Shown: positions 1 to 9,828, counted from the first letter of the stretch. The stretch: DNA of 64,000 nucleotides from Chitinophaga polysaccharea (GCF_902150045.1 NZ_CABFVU010000002.1:670001-734000), one strand, 5' to 3'. Numbers and translations are program-made. The notes: a model not told the origin generated them from the sequence alone.

Positions 1-1
1 G

Positions 2-1003
2 GGCGCGAATGTAACCAGTCATCATTTAAAGCCGGTCCTGCAAAAGAAACTGGCGCCGTATAACCAGTTTGATTTTAACGGCGGTGAGCTCACTGCCGCG
101 AGTGTGGATTATTCCGGTACCTGGAGAAATGTACACTTATTCGGTGAGGCCGCTATGAGCAGTAACGGGAAGCCCGCTGTGGTGCAGGGCCTGCTGACAA
201 GCGTGGCGCCAACGGCAGATGTGGCCATTGTGTACAGGTATTATGATAAAGCTTACCAATCATTGTACGCCAAAGGATTCGGCGATGGCTACCGGACTGC
301 TAACGAACAGGGATTATATGCTGCGGTTGCATTGAAAATAACCCCACGATGGCAGATAGACGGATACGCGGATCTTTTTCATTTTCCCTGGCTGAAATAC
401 CGGAGCAATGCGCCTTCTCACGGAAAAGACTTTTTCCTGCAGGGTAGCTATGTGCCAGGTAAGAAGATGGCCTTATTGCTGAGGTATAATTTCCGGCAAA
501 GCGAAGAAAACCTGTTACTGCCCGGTAACCCCATAAAGGTACTGGCGGCTGTAACGGCTACGCGCCTACGTTTTCAATGGAGCCTGAAAATAAACAGGCA
601 ACTGGATATCAAAACAAGGTTGGAATACAGTAATTACAGGCTGGAAGGAGATAAACAGCGGGGATGGATGATTTACCAGGATGCCAGTTACCGGTTTAAT
701 CATTTGCCATTCACAATAAGCGGCAGGTTATCACGTTTTCAGACGAGTAGTTACAACAGCAGGATATATGCAACAGAAAGCAGTGTGCTATATGATAATG
801 CAGTATCACAGTTGTATGGCGAAGGATGGCAGTATTACCTGAATATAAAGTGGAAGGGTAGCCGCCGGTTAACATGCTGGGGACGCTTCCACCAGGGTTT
901 GTATCCGGGCCAAACCAGTACCGGCAGCGGTAATGATGTTATAAACGGAAACAGGAAAACAATGTTCCAGTTTCAGCTGCAGTATCTTATAGCCGGAAGA
1001 TGA
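2..1003 (+). CDS. C-terminal part of an outer-membrane barrel protein (helix-hairpin-helix/ComEA-type family), 5' truncated by window
   Basis: The frame is open from base 2 with no stop, so the gene starts outside the window; about 333 residues are visible. The segment is rich in alternating aromatic/polar strands (for example YADLFHFPWLKYR, LLLRYNFRQ, FQFQLQYLIAGR at the very end), as in a beta-barrel ending in the outer membrane. The stretch around NEQGLYAAVALKITPRW and the FPWLKYR/APS motif resembles the C-terminal barrel of Bacteroidota proteins that carry ComEA-like helix-hairpin-helix repeats at the N-terminus. That N-terminal half is not visible, so the family call is from memory of the C-terminal style and is moderate. 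No terminator hairpin follows the stop. Confidence 0.55.
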   Translation, partial: GANVTSHHLKPVLQKKLAPYNQFDFNGGELTAASVDYSGTWRNVHLFGEAAMSSNGKPAVVQGLLTSVAPTADVAIVYRYYDKAYQSLYAKGFGDGYRTANEQGLYAAVALKITPRWQIDGYADLFHFPWLKYRSNAPSHGKDFFLQGSYVPGKKMALLLRYNFRQSEENLLLPGNPIKVLAAVTATRLRFQWSLKINRQLDIKTRLEYSNYRLEGDKQRGWMIYQDASYRFNHLPFTISGRLSRFQTSSYNSRIYATESSVLYDNAVSQLYGEGWQYYLNIKWKGSRRLTCWGRFHQGLYPGQTSTGSGNDVINGNRKTMFQFQLQYLIAGR

Positions 1004-1702
1004 ATTTTTTTAACTTGCTTGTAAATTGATTATCAGTTCTTTGCGTAATAAAATTTATCAGCTGTTAAAATAATGTTAAGTAGATGTACCGTGATTTACT
1101 TTTTTTTTCTACCTTGTGGATATCAACCAAAATCTAAATTTGATTTGCTTTATGAGAAGGACTTATCTGCAAGATAATAAGGCTTGTGATTATGGCTGTA
1201 AACCCGCTACACAACGTTTGTCATGATTCAGATCAATAATAAATAAGACACAGAGAGAGCTAAGACTAAACTTTTACCAATTGCGATTAAGACGGGCACT
1301 TAACCATATTTCCTTTAATTATTAATGAGATTAACTGTTTACCAACAGTGAAAAGTACAACAAATTGCTGTGAGAGGACATAGATAGTCTGGCATAGACT
1401 TCTAAACCAATTGTACAACCAAAATCCGAACTGTATATGAAAAAGAACAATGCTGCTTTTACATAGTAATCCACCATTGTATTAACAGTATAAAGGATGC
1501 TTATTGGTTGCTGCGAACGCAGAACCGGTTTCATCTTAATCATGTCTTTGGAACATGAAAGGCCTCTTTATGCTGTTAAAGAATGGCATCATGATACAAC
1601 AATGCCCGGTGAATACACCGGTAGCAGCTCCTGGTGATATTTACCGGGTAAGCATTTATACGACCCAGTGTATTTCTTCTTCAACCAAAATCTGAAACTT
1701 TT
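1004..1702 (+). promoter_or_regulatory. 699-base leader of the first susC operon with three copies of a start-site motif
   Basis: No convincing gene lies here. The 12-base motif CAACCAAAATCT/C occurs at 1124-1135, 1416-1427 and 1682-1693, each followed by an ATG. The third copy is the start region of the real susC (ATG 1703). The second copy has the same 21-base motif-to-ATG distance and the same ATGAAAAAG start but encodes only nine residues (1437-1466). The first is followed by a 24-codon frame (1152-1226, beginning MRRTYLQD). A hairpin CCGGTG-AATA-CACCGG sits at 1606-1621. I see no clean TTTG/TAnnTTTG promoter; TACCTTGT at about 1110-1117 is a weak match. Confidence 0.5.
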
Positions 1703-4700
1703 ATGAAAAAGGGGTTCCTCCTTTTTGCCATGCTAATGGCAATTATCAGCCTGGCCTACTCGCAGCAGCGACAGGTTACAGGTACCGTTAAGGGTAATGA
1801 TGGCAATCCGGTTCCGTTTGCTACCATCCAGGTTAAAGGTACCTCCACAGGCACTACCGCCAATGATAACGGCGTATTTAACCTGAGCGTACCTGGTGCA
1901 TCTGCAGTGCTCATTATAAGGAGCGTTGGATACAAAGCACAGGAAGTAACCGTGGGTGAAAGTTCCAATCTCCAGGTTACATTGATAGCAGATAATAAAA
2001 ACCTGCAGGAAGTAGTAGTAACAGGTTTAGGACTGGTGCGGGAGAAAAAGACCGTTGGGTACGCCACCAGTAACTTTGCTACAGAACAAATTAACAGGGT
2101 GGCGCCTGTAAGTATGATGGATGGCTTGTCCGGTAAAATAGCCGGCGCGGAAATATCCACTACCAGTGGCGCTCCCGGCGCATCCAATAAGGTAATCCTG
2201 CGCGGCTATTCTTCGTTGCAGGGTAGTAACCAGCCACTGTATGTAATAGATGGGGTGCCATTGAATAACGATCGCCCCGGTTCTACCGTTGATGGAAAAG
2301 GAGTCAACAACGGCGGTTACGATTTTGGTAACAATGCCAATGATATCAACCCTAATGACATTGAAGCCATCAGTATCCTGAAAGGCGCCGCTGCTACCGC
2401 AATTTATGGCTCCAGGGCCGCCAGCGGAGTGGTATTGATCACCACCAAAAAAGGTAAAAGCGGACGATTGAAAGTTGATGTGGCCTCCGCTGCCACATTT
2501 TCCAATGTAGGTATGTTGCCTACTATGCAGGAAAAGTTTGGTCAGGGATGGGGCGGTACTTTCATTCTTTCTGAAAATGGTAGCTGGGGCCCGCGCTTAA
2601 CCGGTGAGAACCGCGAGTGGGGCGCCCCGGTGGATGGGGTGTCATTAACAAAACCATTTTCTTTTGTAAAGGATAATGTACGTAACTATTTTACAACCGG
2701 TAAGGAACTGAACAACAGTATTGCTGTTAGCGGAGGAAATGAAACCTCCACTTTTTTCCTGTCTTATGGTAATGTATACAGCGACGGTATCCTGCCTACT
2801 GATGCAGATTCTTATAAAAGAAATACTTTCTCTGCAAGAGCATCTACAAAATATGGCAGGTTCTCCGCTTCTGCTTCCTTTAACTATGTAAATAAAAATG
2901 CTAAAGCAGTGTCTACCCGCAGTGAATCCGGACTTGGATCTTCTTTGTTTGAAGACATTATCCAGATCCCGGTAGACATCAATATTTCCCAGTTCAAGGA
3001 TTACAAGAATAAGTATTACAATGTAGATAACTACTTTACCCCATACGCAGAGAATCCTTATTATTCCCTGTATGAAAATGGGAATAACCTGAAGAGTAAC
3101 AGGATCTTTGGAAACATTGACCTGAAGTATGGTATCACAGATTGGCTGAATGTACAATGGCGTCTTGGTGCTGATGTTACAAATGCCCAGTCTAAAACGT
3201 ATAAGGCGAAAAACAGACCATCGCTCGACAGCTGGAATGATGGCAATAATGTGGAAGGTGCGCAAAGGCAGGAGGACGTTGGTTATGTAAGGGAAAACAG
3301 TGATTATAGGGGTGAGTTCAACTCCGATCTCCTGCTCACTGCCAATAAAAAGTTGAGCTCAGATTTTACCCTCGATGGATTGATTGGTTTTAACGTTAAC
3401 CAGCGGGAAGGAAAAATATTCACTTCGGCGGTGAAAGGCCTGGCTATTCCGGGCTTCTACGTGATCTCCAACTCACCTAATACACCGGTGTCACAAACAC
3501 AGGAATTCAGGCGCCGTATTTATGGTCTTTATGCACAGGCAACTCTGGGCTTCCGTGAGTACCTGTTCCTGACCCTGAATGCGCGCAACGACTGGTCGTC
3601 TACCTTACCAGAAAAAAACAACAGCTATTTCTATCCGGCCGTAAACGCTGCCTTCATTTTATCTGAAGCGCTGAAACTGGATGAACGGGGTGTTTCTTTT
3701 GCGAAACTTCGCGCCAGCTGGGGTAAAACAGGTAATGATGCCGGTCCTTATCTCACTAAAACAACTTTATCTACCGGGCAGATCATAGATCTTCCTTTTG
3801 GTACGCTGGATTTTCCTTTTAATGGTATCCCGGGTTACACGGTAGGTGATAATATTGGTAACCCTGAGCTTGGCCCCGAGCTGAGTACAGAATATGAATT
3901 GGGTGGTGAAGTGAAATTCCTGCGCAACAGGTTAGGATTTGATCTTGCCTATTATAACAAACTTACCAAAGGTCAGATCCTTGCAGTGCCTACCACACCC
4001 AGTTCCGGTTATGCCAGCATTACGCAGAACTTTGGTAAGGTGAGGAATAAGGGTATAGAATTATCTGTTAACATTATACCCGTAGAAACAAAAGATTTTA
4101 CCTGGAACATAAATTATACTTATGCCCGCAACAGGAATACAGTCGAAGAACTGCCATCAGGGCTTAACCAGGTTGTACTGAATTTTGTTTACGACGTAAA
4201 ATTTGTGGCCCGCAAGGGTGATCCGCTCGGAGTATTTTATGCACCGGTATCGGCCACCACACCAGACGGGAAAACAATTGTGGATGCTACCGGGTTGCCA
4301 AAGGCAGCAGATGTGGATGGATATTACGGTACCTCCCAGCGCGATTTTACCATGGGATTGGTAAATACGCTCCGCTATAAAGACTTTACCCTCGGCTTCT
4401 CTTTTGACTGGAGAAAAGGAGGCGTGTTCTACTCCGGTACTGCGGATCTTACCTACTTCGTAGGAAATGCGTTGCAAACTACCTATAACGACAGGCGGGC
4501 ATTCGTAGTGCCAAACTCTGTAATGCAGATAGGTACTGATGCCCAGGCTAAGCCGATATATGGTGAAAACACCATTCCGCTCACAGACTATAATTATGAT
4601 GCCTACTGGTATCATACTACCAATAAAGGCAGTGCCTATTCACAGCGTATTCTTGATAAAACCTTTTTAAAACTGCGCGATATCACGCTTTCTTACAGCT

Positions 4701-4909
4701 TACCTTCTTCGGCTGCCAGGAAAATTGCCGCCAGCAACCTGACGCTGACAGCCTTTGCGCGCAACTTATTTATATGGACACCGGAAGGCAATACATCCAT
4801 TGACCCTGAAGTATCCAACTATGGTAATGACCTGAACAGTGAGCTCGGTGAATTCAGGAGCATGCCTACCACCAAATCTTATGGTGTTTCATTGAGGGTA
4901 ACCTTCTAA
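1703..4909 (+). CDS. SusC/RagA-family TonB-linked outer-membrane transporter
   Basis: The protein has 1068 residues, usual for SusC. It starts with a signal peptide (MKKGFLLFAMLMAIISLAYS), followed by a carboxypeptidase-D-like N-terminal extension (about 20-105: VTGTVKGNDGNPVPFATI), the TonB-box-like link (LQEVVVTGLG), the plug (VAPVSMMDGLSGKIAG to VLITTKKGKSG, about 130-255) and a 22-strand barrel ending in an aromatic C-terminus (SLRVTF). It should import a ligand across the outer membrane with energy from TonB/ExbBD, with the SusD partner downstream as the lid. The start is supported by the A-rich motif 21 bases before the ATG. The substrate cannot be read from the sequence, because no glycosidase or sulfatase gene lies in this operon. 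Confidence 0.93.
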   Translation: MKKGFLLFAMLMAIISLAYSQQRQVTGTVKGNDGNPVPFATIQVKGTSTGTTANDNGVFNLSVPGASAVLIIRSVGYKAQEVTVGESSNLQVTLIADNKNLQEVVVTGLGLVREKKTVGYATSNFATEQINRVAPVSMMDGLSGKIAGAEISTTSGAPGASNKVILRGYSSLQGSNQPLYVIDGVPLNNDRPGSTVDGKGVNNGGYDFGNNANDINPNDIEAISILKGAAATAIYGSRAASGVVLITTKKGKSGRLKVDVASAATFSNVGMLPTMQEKFGQGWGGTFILSENGSWGPRLTGENREWGAPVDGVSLTKPFSFVKDNVRNYFTTGKELNNSIAVSGGNETSTFFLSYGNVYSDGILPTDADSYKRNTFSARASTKYGRFSASASFNYVNKNAKAVSTRSESGLGSSLFEDIIQIPVDINISQFKDYKNKYYNVDNYFTPYAENPYYSLYENGNNLKSNRIFGNIDLKYGITDWLNVQWRLGADVTNAQSKTYKAKNRPSLDSWNDGNNVEGAQRQEDVGYVRENSDYRGEFNSDLLLTANKKLSSDFTLDGLIGFNVNQREGKIFTSAVKGLAIPGFYVISNSPNTPVSQTQEFRRRIYGLYAQATLGFREYLFLTLNARNDWSSTLPEKNNSYFYPAVNAAFILSEALKLDERGVSFAKLRASWGKTGNDAGPYLTKTTLSTGQIIDLPFGTLDFPFNGIPGYTVGDNIGNPELGPELSTEYELGGEVKFLRNRLGFDLAYYNKLTKGQILAVPTTPSSGYASITQNFGKVRNKGIELSVNIIPVETKDFTWNINYTYARNRNTVEELPSGLNQVVLNFVYDVKFVARKGDPLGVFYAPVSATTPDGKTIVDATGLPKAADVDGYYGTSQRDFTMGLVNTLRYKDFTLGFSFDWRKGGVFYSGTADLTYFVGNALQTTYNDRRAFVVPNSVMQIGTDAQAKPIYGENTIPLTDYNYDAYWYHTTNKGSAYSQRILDKTFLKLRDITLSYSLPSSAARKIAASNLTLTAFARNLFIWTPEGNTSIDPEVSNYGNDLNSELGEFRSMPTTKSYGVSLRVTF

Positions 4910-4929
4910 TCTTTTTAAATTCTGATATC

Positions 4930-6420
4930 ATGAAAACGTACAATCATCAATATATTTTTATCCTTCTTTCTGCGGTAGTGATGTTGGGCACGTCCTGCAA
5001 GAAGAACCTGGATATCAACAACGATCCAAATAACCCGCCGCTGGAGAAGGCTACCCCTTATGTGCTGTTCCCACCGGCAGTGATGTCTACCATATCATGC
5101 GCCGGTACTGATGGTGCTATCATTGGTGGTATCTGGGCGCAATACTGGACACAGAGCAATGCCTCTAATCAGTATAAAACAATTGATGCCTATAACATCC
5201 AGCGTACCGACTACAATGCGTTGTATACACAGATGTTTTCCGGTGCACTGGAAGATTACAGCCTGATGCTAAAATTGTGCGACAGCCTGCATGATTATAG
5301 TTTTGGTTTGATGGGAACCGTGATGAAGGCATATTCCTACCAGATACTGGTAGACCTGTACGACCAGGTACCTTACCAGGAAGCCTTTGGGGGATTAAAC
5401 CAGCTGCAGCCGAAATTTGACAGGGGCGATAGCATTTATCAATGGTTGCTGAAAGAACTGGATGTTGCGTTGTCAAAAGACCTCACCGTTACCATCCTTG
5501 ATGAGAATGCCGCGCAGGATATTATTTACAAGGGAGATATGGATAAATGGGTGAAGTTTGCCAATACGCTGAAACTGAAAATGTACCTGCGGCTGGTGAA
5601 TGCAGATCCCAACCAGGCAAGAACAAAGATCATGGAGTTGATTAACAGCGGCGCTGAGTTCCTCACCGATGTGGATGCTTCCTACAGTAACTTCAAGGAT
5701 GCTCCGGGCCAGGACAATCCCTTATATGAATCCAATATCCGCAGCCTGAATACTACCACCAACATCCGCGCAAGCTATACCATGATGTCGTGGCTGCAGA
5801 AGAACAAAGATTCACGGATGAACAAGATCTTCCGTGCACCGGGTGCAGCAAGGGACGTTTATTATGGCATCAACCAGGGCGATTTTACCAGTTTATCTCC
5901 CACTTACAATGTAGCAGCTATTTACAGGCAAACAGCTATAGACACCGCTTACCTGATTTCCAGGGCTGAAACCAATTTTATGCTGGCTGAAGCAGACGAA
6001 CGGTACTTCGGTGGCGCCAAGGCGAAAGATTACTATGATGCAGGAGTACGTGCTGCATTCCAGCAATACAAACTGAGTGCTGATACTTTCATCCAGGCAG
6101 GAAAGGTATATGCTTATCCAACAGGAGCATCCTTCGATAAAAAACTGGAAGCCATCATTATGCAGAAATGGGCTTCTTTCCCCGGTTCGCATGCACTGGA
6201 AGGTTTCCTGGAACAAAACAGAACGGGGTATCCCAAGTACAGCCCAGTATATTCTACTGATCCGTCTTACATCCCCGGCCAGCTGGTATATTCCCGTAAC
6301 GGGGTAACCGGCGCCGGCAAATTCCCCAAACGACTGGTATTCCCGGATGTGGAAAGGAGCAGGAACAGTAATACACCAGCGGAAGTGCCTATTTATCAAA
6401 AAGTTTGGTGGGCTTTATAA
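4930..6420 (+). CDS. SusD/RagB-family nutrient-binding outer-membrane lipoprotein (SusD-like_2 type)
   Basis: The protein has 496 residues with a lipoprotein signal peptide ending in LGTSCKKNLDINNDPNNPP, so Cys is lipidated and the protein faces the cell surface. The family shows in the N-terminal NDPN motif, the LYDQVPYQEAF segment (the DLYGDVPY motif of SusD proteins) and a C-terminal QKWASFPGSHALEGFLEQNRTGYPK block. It begins 20 bases after the susC stop, so the two are co-transcribed and form the usual transporter plus lid pair. It belongs to the SusD branch that usually accompanies smaller or non-starch ligands; that ligand statement is a family tendency, not seen here. Confidence 0.93.
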   Translation: MKTYNHQYIFILLSAVVMLGTSCKKNLDINNDPNNPPLEKATPYVLFPPAVMSTISCAGTDGAIIGGIWAQYWTQSNASNQYKTIDAYNIQRTDYNALYTQMFSGALEDYSLMLKLCDSLHDYSFGLMGTVMKAYSYQILVDLYDQVPYQEAFGGLNQLQPKFDRGDSIYQWLLKELDVALSKDLTVTILDENAAQDIIYKGDMDKWVKFANTLKLKMYLRLVNADPNQARTKIMELINSGAEFLTDVDASYSNFKDAPGQDNPLYESNIRSLNTTTNIRASYTMMSWLQKNKDSRMNKIFRAPGAARDVYYGINQGDFTSLSPTYNVAAIYRQTAIDTAYLISRAETNFMLAEADERYFGGAKAKDYYDAGVRAAFQQYKLSADTFIQAGKVYAYPTGASFDKKLEAIIMQKWASFPGSHALEGFLEQNRTGYPKYSPVYSTDPSYIPGQLVYSRNGVTGAGKFPKRLVFPDVERSRNSNTPAEVPIYQKVWWAL

Positions 6421-6446
6421 TGTTAACGGATCTTAAAACAATTACC

Positions 6447-6944
6447 ATGAGAACAATAATGAATAAACTATATATCGCAGGGTTGCTGCTGGCTGGCGCT
6501 GTTCTTTTTGCTTCCTGTAAAAAAGAATTGCCGGAGGTGAAGAACACGCAGGTAGTGAAAATGGCTGGCACCTGGTGGGTAACCATGTCGCTCAACGGTG
6601 CTCCGCAGCTGGACGGGGACCATGTGCAGATCAATACTTTTAACACGGCCGCCGATGACGGGAAGCAAATGTGGGTACAGGATGAAGGACTGGGATTTGA
6701 TTTCCAGTCGAAGGTAGATGTGAACCTTTCCGATCTCACATTCAGTGCCACCAATGCCAAAGATGAGAACAGTGCCGCTACCGTTACCATCACTTCCGGA
6801 AAGGTTTTCCCTGATGGAGGTAAATCAAAAGCCGGGCATGTAACCGACAGTATTTACATGGAACTGCAAATTTCTTCCGATCCCGGGAAGAAGTACGTGG
6901 TGGCGGGTGTACTGCGGACAAAATTCGACGAAGACGACTATTAG
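6447..6944 (+). CDS. small lipoprotein of the lipid-binding (calycin-like) family
   Basis: The protein has 165 residues from ATG 6447; a longer frame from 6405 overlaps the end of susD and is less likely. The signal peptide ends in VLFASCKKELPEV, a clear lipobox, so the mature protein is anchored in a membrane, probably the outer one. The mature part (MAGTWWVTMSLNG..., then KVFPDGGKSKAGHVTDSIYMEL) resembles the small lipid-binding domain lipoproteins often found third in SusC/SusD operons of Bacteroidota. It follows susD by 26 bases and is followed by a terminator at 6969-6998, so it closes the operon. Its ligand is unknown. Confidence 0.7.
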   Translation: MRTIMNKLYIAGLLLAGAVLFASCKKELPEVKNTQVVKMAGTWWVTMSLNGAPQLDGDHVQINTFNTAADDGKQMWVQDEGLGFDFQSKVDVNLSDLTFSATNAKDENSAATVTITSGKVFPDGGKSKAGHVTDSIYMELQISSDPGKKYVVAGVLRTKFDEDDY

Positions 6945-6968
6945 TACCGGTCAATCCGCTGTTTATAA

Positions 6969-6998
6969 AAAAAGAGGGCTCATTTGAGTCCTCTTTTT
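6969..6998 (+). terminator. intrinsic terminator after the first SusC/SusD operon
   Basis: A 12-base-pair stem (6969-6980 with 6987-6998, one G-T pair, CATTTG loop) built on GAGGGCT/AGTCCTC and flanked by A and T runs. It lies 25 bases after the lipoprotein stop. Confidence 0.85.
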
Positions 6999-6999
6999 C

Positions 7000-7007
7000 T
7001 ATTTTTG
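7000..7007 (+). promoter_or_regulatory. -7 promoter element for the DUF3467 gene
   Basis: TATTTTTG matches the Bacteroidota TAnnTTTG element and lies 20 bases before the ATG at 7027. No good TTTG element is seen at the right distance upstream, where the terminator sits. Confidence 0.5.
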
Positions 7008-7026
7008 TACGGCTAAATCGTACAAC

Positions 7027-7341
7027 ATGGAAAATCAGCATGAAGAACAGAATCAGCTTAATATAGAGTTGAATGAAGAAATCGCCGAGGGGCAATATGC
7101 GAATCTCGCTATCATCACCCATTCCAATGCCGAGTTTGTGGTAGACTTTGTGAATGTGATGCCCGGTCTGCCAAAGGCTAAGGTGAAGTCGCGTATTATA
7201 CTCACACCGCAGCATGCCAAGCGTTTTATGAAAGCCATGCTTGATAATATTAAGAAATACGAATCTGTACACGGCCCGATCCAGGACCAGGAGCAGGTGT
7301 CAGTACCATTGAATTTCGGTGGCCCCACCGCTCAGGCCTAA
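7027..7341 (+). CDS. DUF3467 family protein
   Basis: The protein has 104 residues and is acidic at the N-terminus. The core FVVDFVNVMPGLPKAKVKSRIILTPQHAKRF followed by LLDNIKKYE-like helix is the DUF3467 signature. Proteins of this family are small, cytoplasmic and of unknown function; they are widespread in Bacteroidota. The gene has its own -7 element and is separated from the upstream operon by a terminator. It ends 12 bases before the dehydrogenase gene, so the two are probably co-transcribed. No signal peptide or membrane segment is seen. Confidence 0.85.
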   Translation: MENQHEEQNQLNIELNEEIAEGQYANLAIITHSNAEFVVDFVNVMPGLPKAKVKSRIILTPQHAKRFMKAMLDNIKKYESVHGPIQDQEQVSVPLNFGGPTAQA

Positions 7342-7353
7342 CCCCGTTGACAG

Positions 7354-8427
7354 ATGGAGCATATTTTTTCTTATCATCATTTGAGAGAATTCACCAGGGA
7401 AGTATTTATCCACATGGGTTGCAGCCTGGAACATGCAGCCCTGGCCAGCGAAGTGCTGGTATCGGCAGATCTGAGAGGTATTGATTCCCATGGAATAGCC
7501 CGCTTATCGGGCTATGTTCGTTTATGGGAGGCTAAGCGGATCAATGCCAGGCCCAATATCCGGGTGGTACATGAAACTCCCAGCACAGCTGTTATCGACG
7601 GCGATGCCGGCCTGGGGCTGGTAGTAGCGCCTTATGCCATGGAAGTAGCCATGCAAAAAGCTGCAGCAGCAGGTACCGGCTGGGTAAGCGTGAAAAACTC
7701 CAATCACTTTGGGATCGCTGGTTACCACGCTATGAAAGCGCTGGACCAGGATATGATAGGGATGGCAATGACCAATGCCAGTCCACTGGTAGCGCCCACT
7801 TTTTCCACTGAACGTATGCTGGGCACCAATCCCATTGCAGTGGCTATTCCGGCAAAGGAGCAGCCTGCATTTGTGGCCGATTTCGCTACTACCACCGCAG
7901 CGAATGGTAAGCTGGAAATATTGCAACGTAAAAATGAAGAAGCTCCTTACGGATGGATCCAGGATAAAGAAGGCAACCCAAGCAACAATCCTCATGAACT
8001 CAAGAGTGGCGGGGCTTTGCTACCTCTCGGTGGCGATCGTGAGCATGGAAGTCATAAAGGGTATTGTTTGGGAGCAATTGTTGATATATTTTCGGCCGTT
8101 CTTTCAGGCGCCAATTATGGTCCATGGGCGCCGCCTTTTGTGAGTTTTCTCCCGCTGGCGCCGGATCCGGTAGGAGAGGGCCTGGGGCATTTCTTCGGCG
8201 CTATGCGTGTAGACGCATTCCGGCCGGCAGATGAGTTTAAGGCGAATATGGACACCTGGATCGGCCGTTTTCGCGCAGCTGCACCGGTAGCGGGGAAAAA
8301 AGTACTGATCCCCGGGGACCCTGAAAGGGAAATGCATCATGAGCGGCTGGAAAAGGGCGTTCCCGTAATAGCGCCAGTGGTAAAGGATTTGCAGGAAGTT
8401 GCTGCTAAGTTTAATTTGAATTTTTAA
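7354..8427 (+). CDS. Ldh_2 family NAD(P)-dependent oxidoreductase (malate/L-lactate/ureidoglycolate dehydrogenase type)
   Basis: The protein has 357 residues, normal for the Ldh_2 (malate/L-lactate dehydrogenase) family. Recognisable blocks are LVSADLRGIDSHGIARL (about 30-50, including the conserved SHG), VKNSNHFGIAGYHA (about 112-126), GTNPIAVAIPA and FVADFATTTAANGKLE (about 150-190), and GDREHGSHKGYCLG near 229-242. These enzymes reduce 2-oxoacids with NADH or NADPH in the cytoplasm. The exact substrate (malate, lactate, ureidoglycolate or a sugar-derived acid) cannot be decided here. It follows the DUF3467 gene by 12 bases and precedes aspartate kinase by 78 bases. Confidence 0.88.
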   Translation: MEHIFSYHHLREFTREVFIHMGCSLEHAALASEVLVSADLRGIDSHGIARLSGYVRLWEAKRINARPNIRVVHETPSTAVIDGDAGLGLVVAPYAMEVAMQKAAAAGTGWVSVKNSNHFGIAGYHAMKALDQDMIGMAMTNASPLVAPTFSTERMLGTNPIAVAIPAKEQPAFVADFATTTAANGKLEILQRKNEEAPYGWIQDKEGNPSNNPHELKSGGALLPLGGDREHGSHKGYCLGAIVDIFSAVLSGANYGPWAPPFVSFLPLAPDPVGEGLGHFFGAMRVDAFRPADEFKANMDTWIGRFRAAAPVAGKKVLIPGDPEREMHHERLEKGVPVIAPVVKDLQEVAAKFNLNF

Positions 8428-8505
8428 TTCTCAATCGTTCATAAAAAACATCCGGAGTGAAGCCAATGCAGCATTCCGGGTAGCTAAAGCAAAATATACA
8501 TTCAG

Positions 8506-9828
8506 ATGAAAGTGTTAAAATTTGGTGGAACCTCCGTGGGAAAACCAGAGCGTATGCAGTCGGTATCGCAACTGATCACAGCAGATAATGATCAGAAAAT
8601 TGTGGTGTTGTCTGCACTGTCAGGCACCACAAATTCTCTCGTGGAAATCAGTCAGTCGCTGTCGGAAGGCAAGAAGGAACAGGCAAAGCAGCAGATAGAT
8701 AAGCTGGAAAGCCATTACCGGACCTTTTGCAACGACCTGGTGAAGCAGGAAGCCGGCCGCGCAAATGCCAAGGCTATCGTTGATGAACACTTCGAATTTC
8801 TGAATATCATCCTGAAAATATCTTTCAACGAAGCATTGAATAAAGATATTCTTGCACAGGGCGAGTTATTGTCCACACGTCTTTTCTGCGTATATCTCGA
8901 AGAAGCCGGCATTCCCGCAGTACTGTTGCCGGCGCTGGATTTCATGAGCATCGATGAATTTGAAGAACCGGAAATTCCAAAGATCAAGATCAAGCTGGCT
9001 AACCTGATCAGCCAGCATAAAGGACAGCATATCTTTATCACACAGGGATATATCTGCCGTAACGCCAAAGGCGAGGTGGATAACCTGAAACGCGGCGGCA
9101 GCGACTATTCTGCTTCCCTGATAGGCGCTGCTATCCAGGCAGATGAAGTGCAGATCTGGACAGATATCGATGGCATGCACAACAATGATCCGCGGGTAGT
9201 GAAAAAAACCTTCCCTATTGATCAGCTTTCCTTTGATGAAGCGGCAGAATTGGCCTACTTTGGCGCCAAGATCCTGCATCCTGCCTCTATCTGGCCGGCG
9301 CAGCATTTCAACATCCCGGTGAAGCTGCTGAACACCATGCAGCCGGAAGCAAAAGGCACTATCATCACTGAAATGCCTAATGGCAACGGGGTAAAAGCTA
9401 TTGCTGCAAAAGACGGCATCATTGCCATCAAGATCAAGTCGAGCCGCATGTTGCTGGCCTACGGCTTCCTCCGCAAGATTTTTGAAATATTTGAGAAGTA
9501 CCGCACACCTATCGATATGATCACTACTTCTGAAGTAGCGGTGTCTGTTACCATCGATAACCAGCAGTACCTGGACCAGATCCTGAAAGAGCTGCAGCCA
9601 TTCGGCACGGTGGAACTGGATTATCATCAAACCATCGTTTCCATTGTTGGTAACGAGGTAGCGGCTACTCCATCTATCATCACCAAATTATTTGATGCAA
9701 TAGAAGAAATTCCTTTACGGATGATCTCCTATGGCGGCAGCAGGCATAACATATCTATCCTGATCAATGGTCAGTATAAAGAGAAAACGCTGCAGGTGCT
9801 GAATAAGGGATTATTTGGCCTGGAATAG
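8506..9828 (+). CDS. lysC: aspartate kinase
   Basis: The protein has 440 residues, a monofunctional aspartokinase length. The N-terminal KFGGTSVGKPERM is the nucleotide-binding signature, RGGSDYSASLIGAA and WTDIDGMHNNDPRVV are the aspartate and phosphate-binding blocks, and the last 140 residues form tandem ACT-like regulatory domains (SSRMLLAYGFLRKIFEIFEK; VSIVGNEVAATPSI). It phosphorylates aspartate as the first step to lysine, threonine, methionine and diaminopimelate. The ACT region suggests feedback control by an end-product amino acid. No other gene of the pathway is adjacent. A terminator follows at 9851. Confidence 0.93.
   Translation: MKVLKFGGTSVGKPERMQSVSQLITADNDQKIVVLSALSGTTNSLVEISQSLSEGKKEQAKQQIDKLESHYRTFCNDLVKQEAGRANAKAIVDEHFEFLNIILKISFNEALNKDILAQGELLSTRLFCVYLEEAGIPAVLLPALDFMSIDEFEEPEIPKIKIKLANLISQHKGQHIFITQGYICRNAKGEVDNLKRGGSDYSASLIGAAIQADEVQIWTDIDGMHNNDPRVVKKTFPIDQLSFDEAAELAYFGAKILHPASIWPAQHFNIPVKLLNTMQPEAKGTIITEMPNGNGVKAIAAKDGIIAIKIKSSRMLLAYGFLRKIFEIFEKYRTPIDMITTSEVAVSVTIDNQQYLDQILKELQPFGTVELDYHQTIVSIVGNEVAATPSIITKLFDAIEEIPLRMISYGGSRHNISILINGQYKEKTLQVLNKGLFGLE

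Noticed and set aside
1331..1543. 70-codon frame on the minus strand in the susC leader
   Set aside because: No recognisable domain, no start context or promoter, and it overlaps the repeated leader motifs on the other strand.
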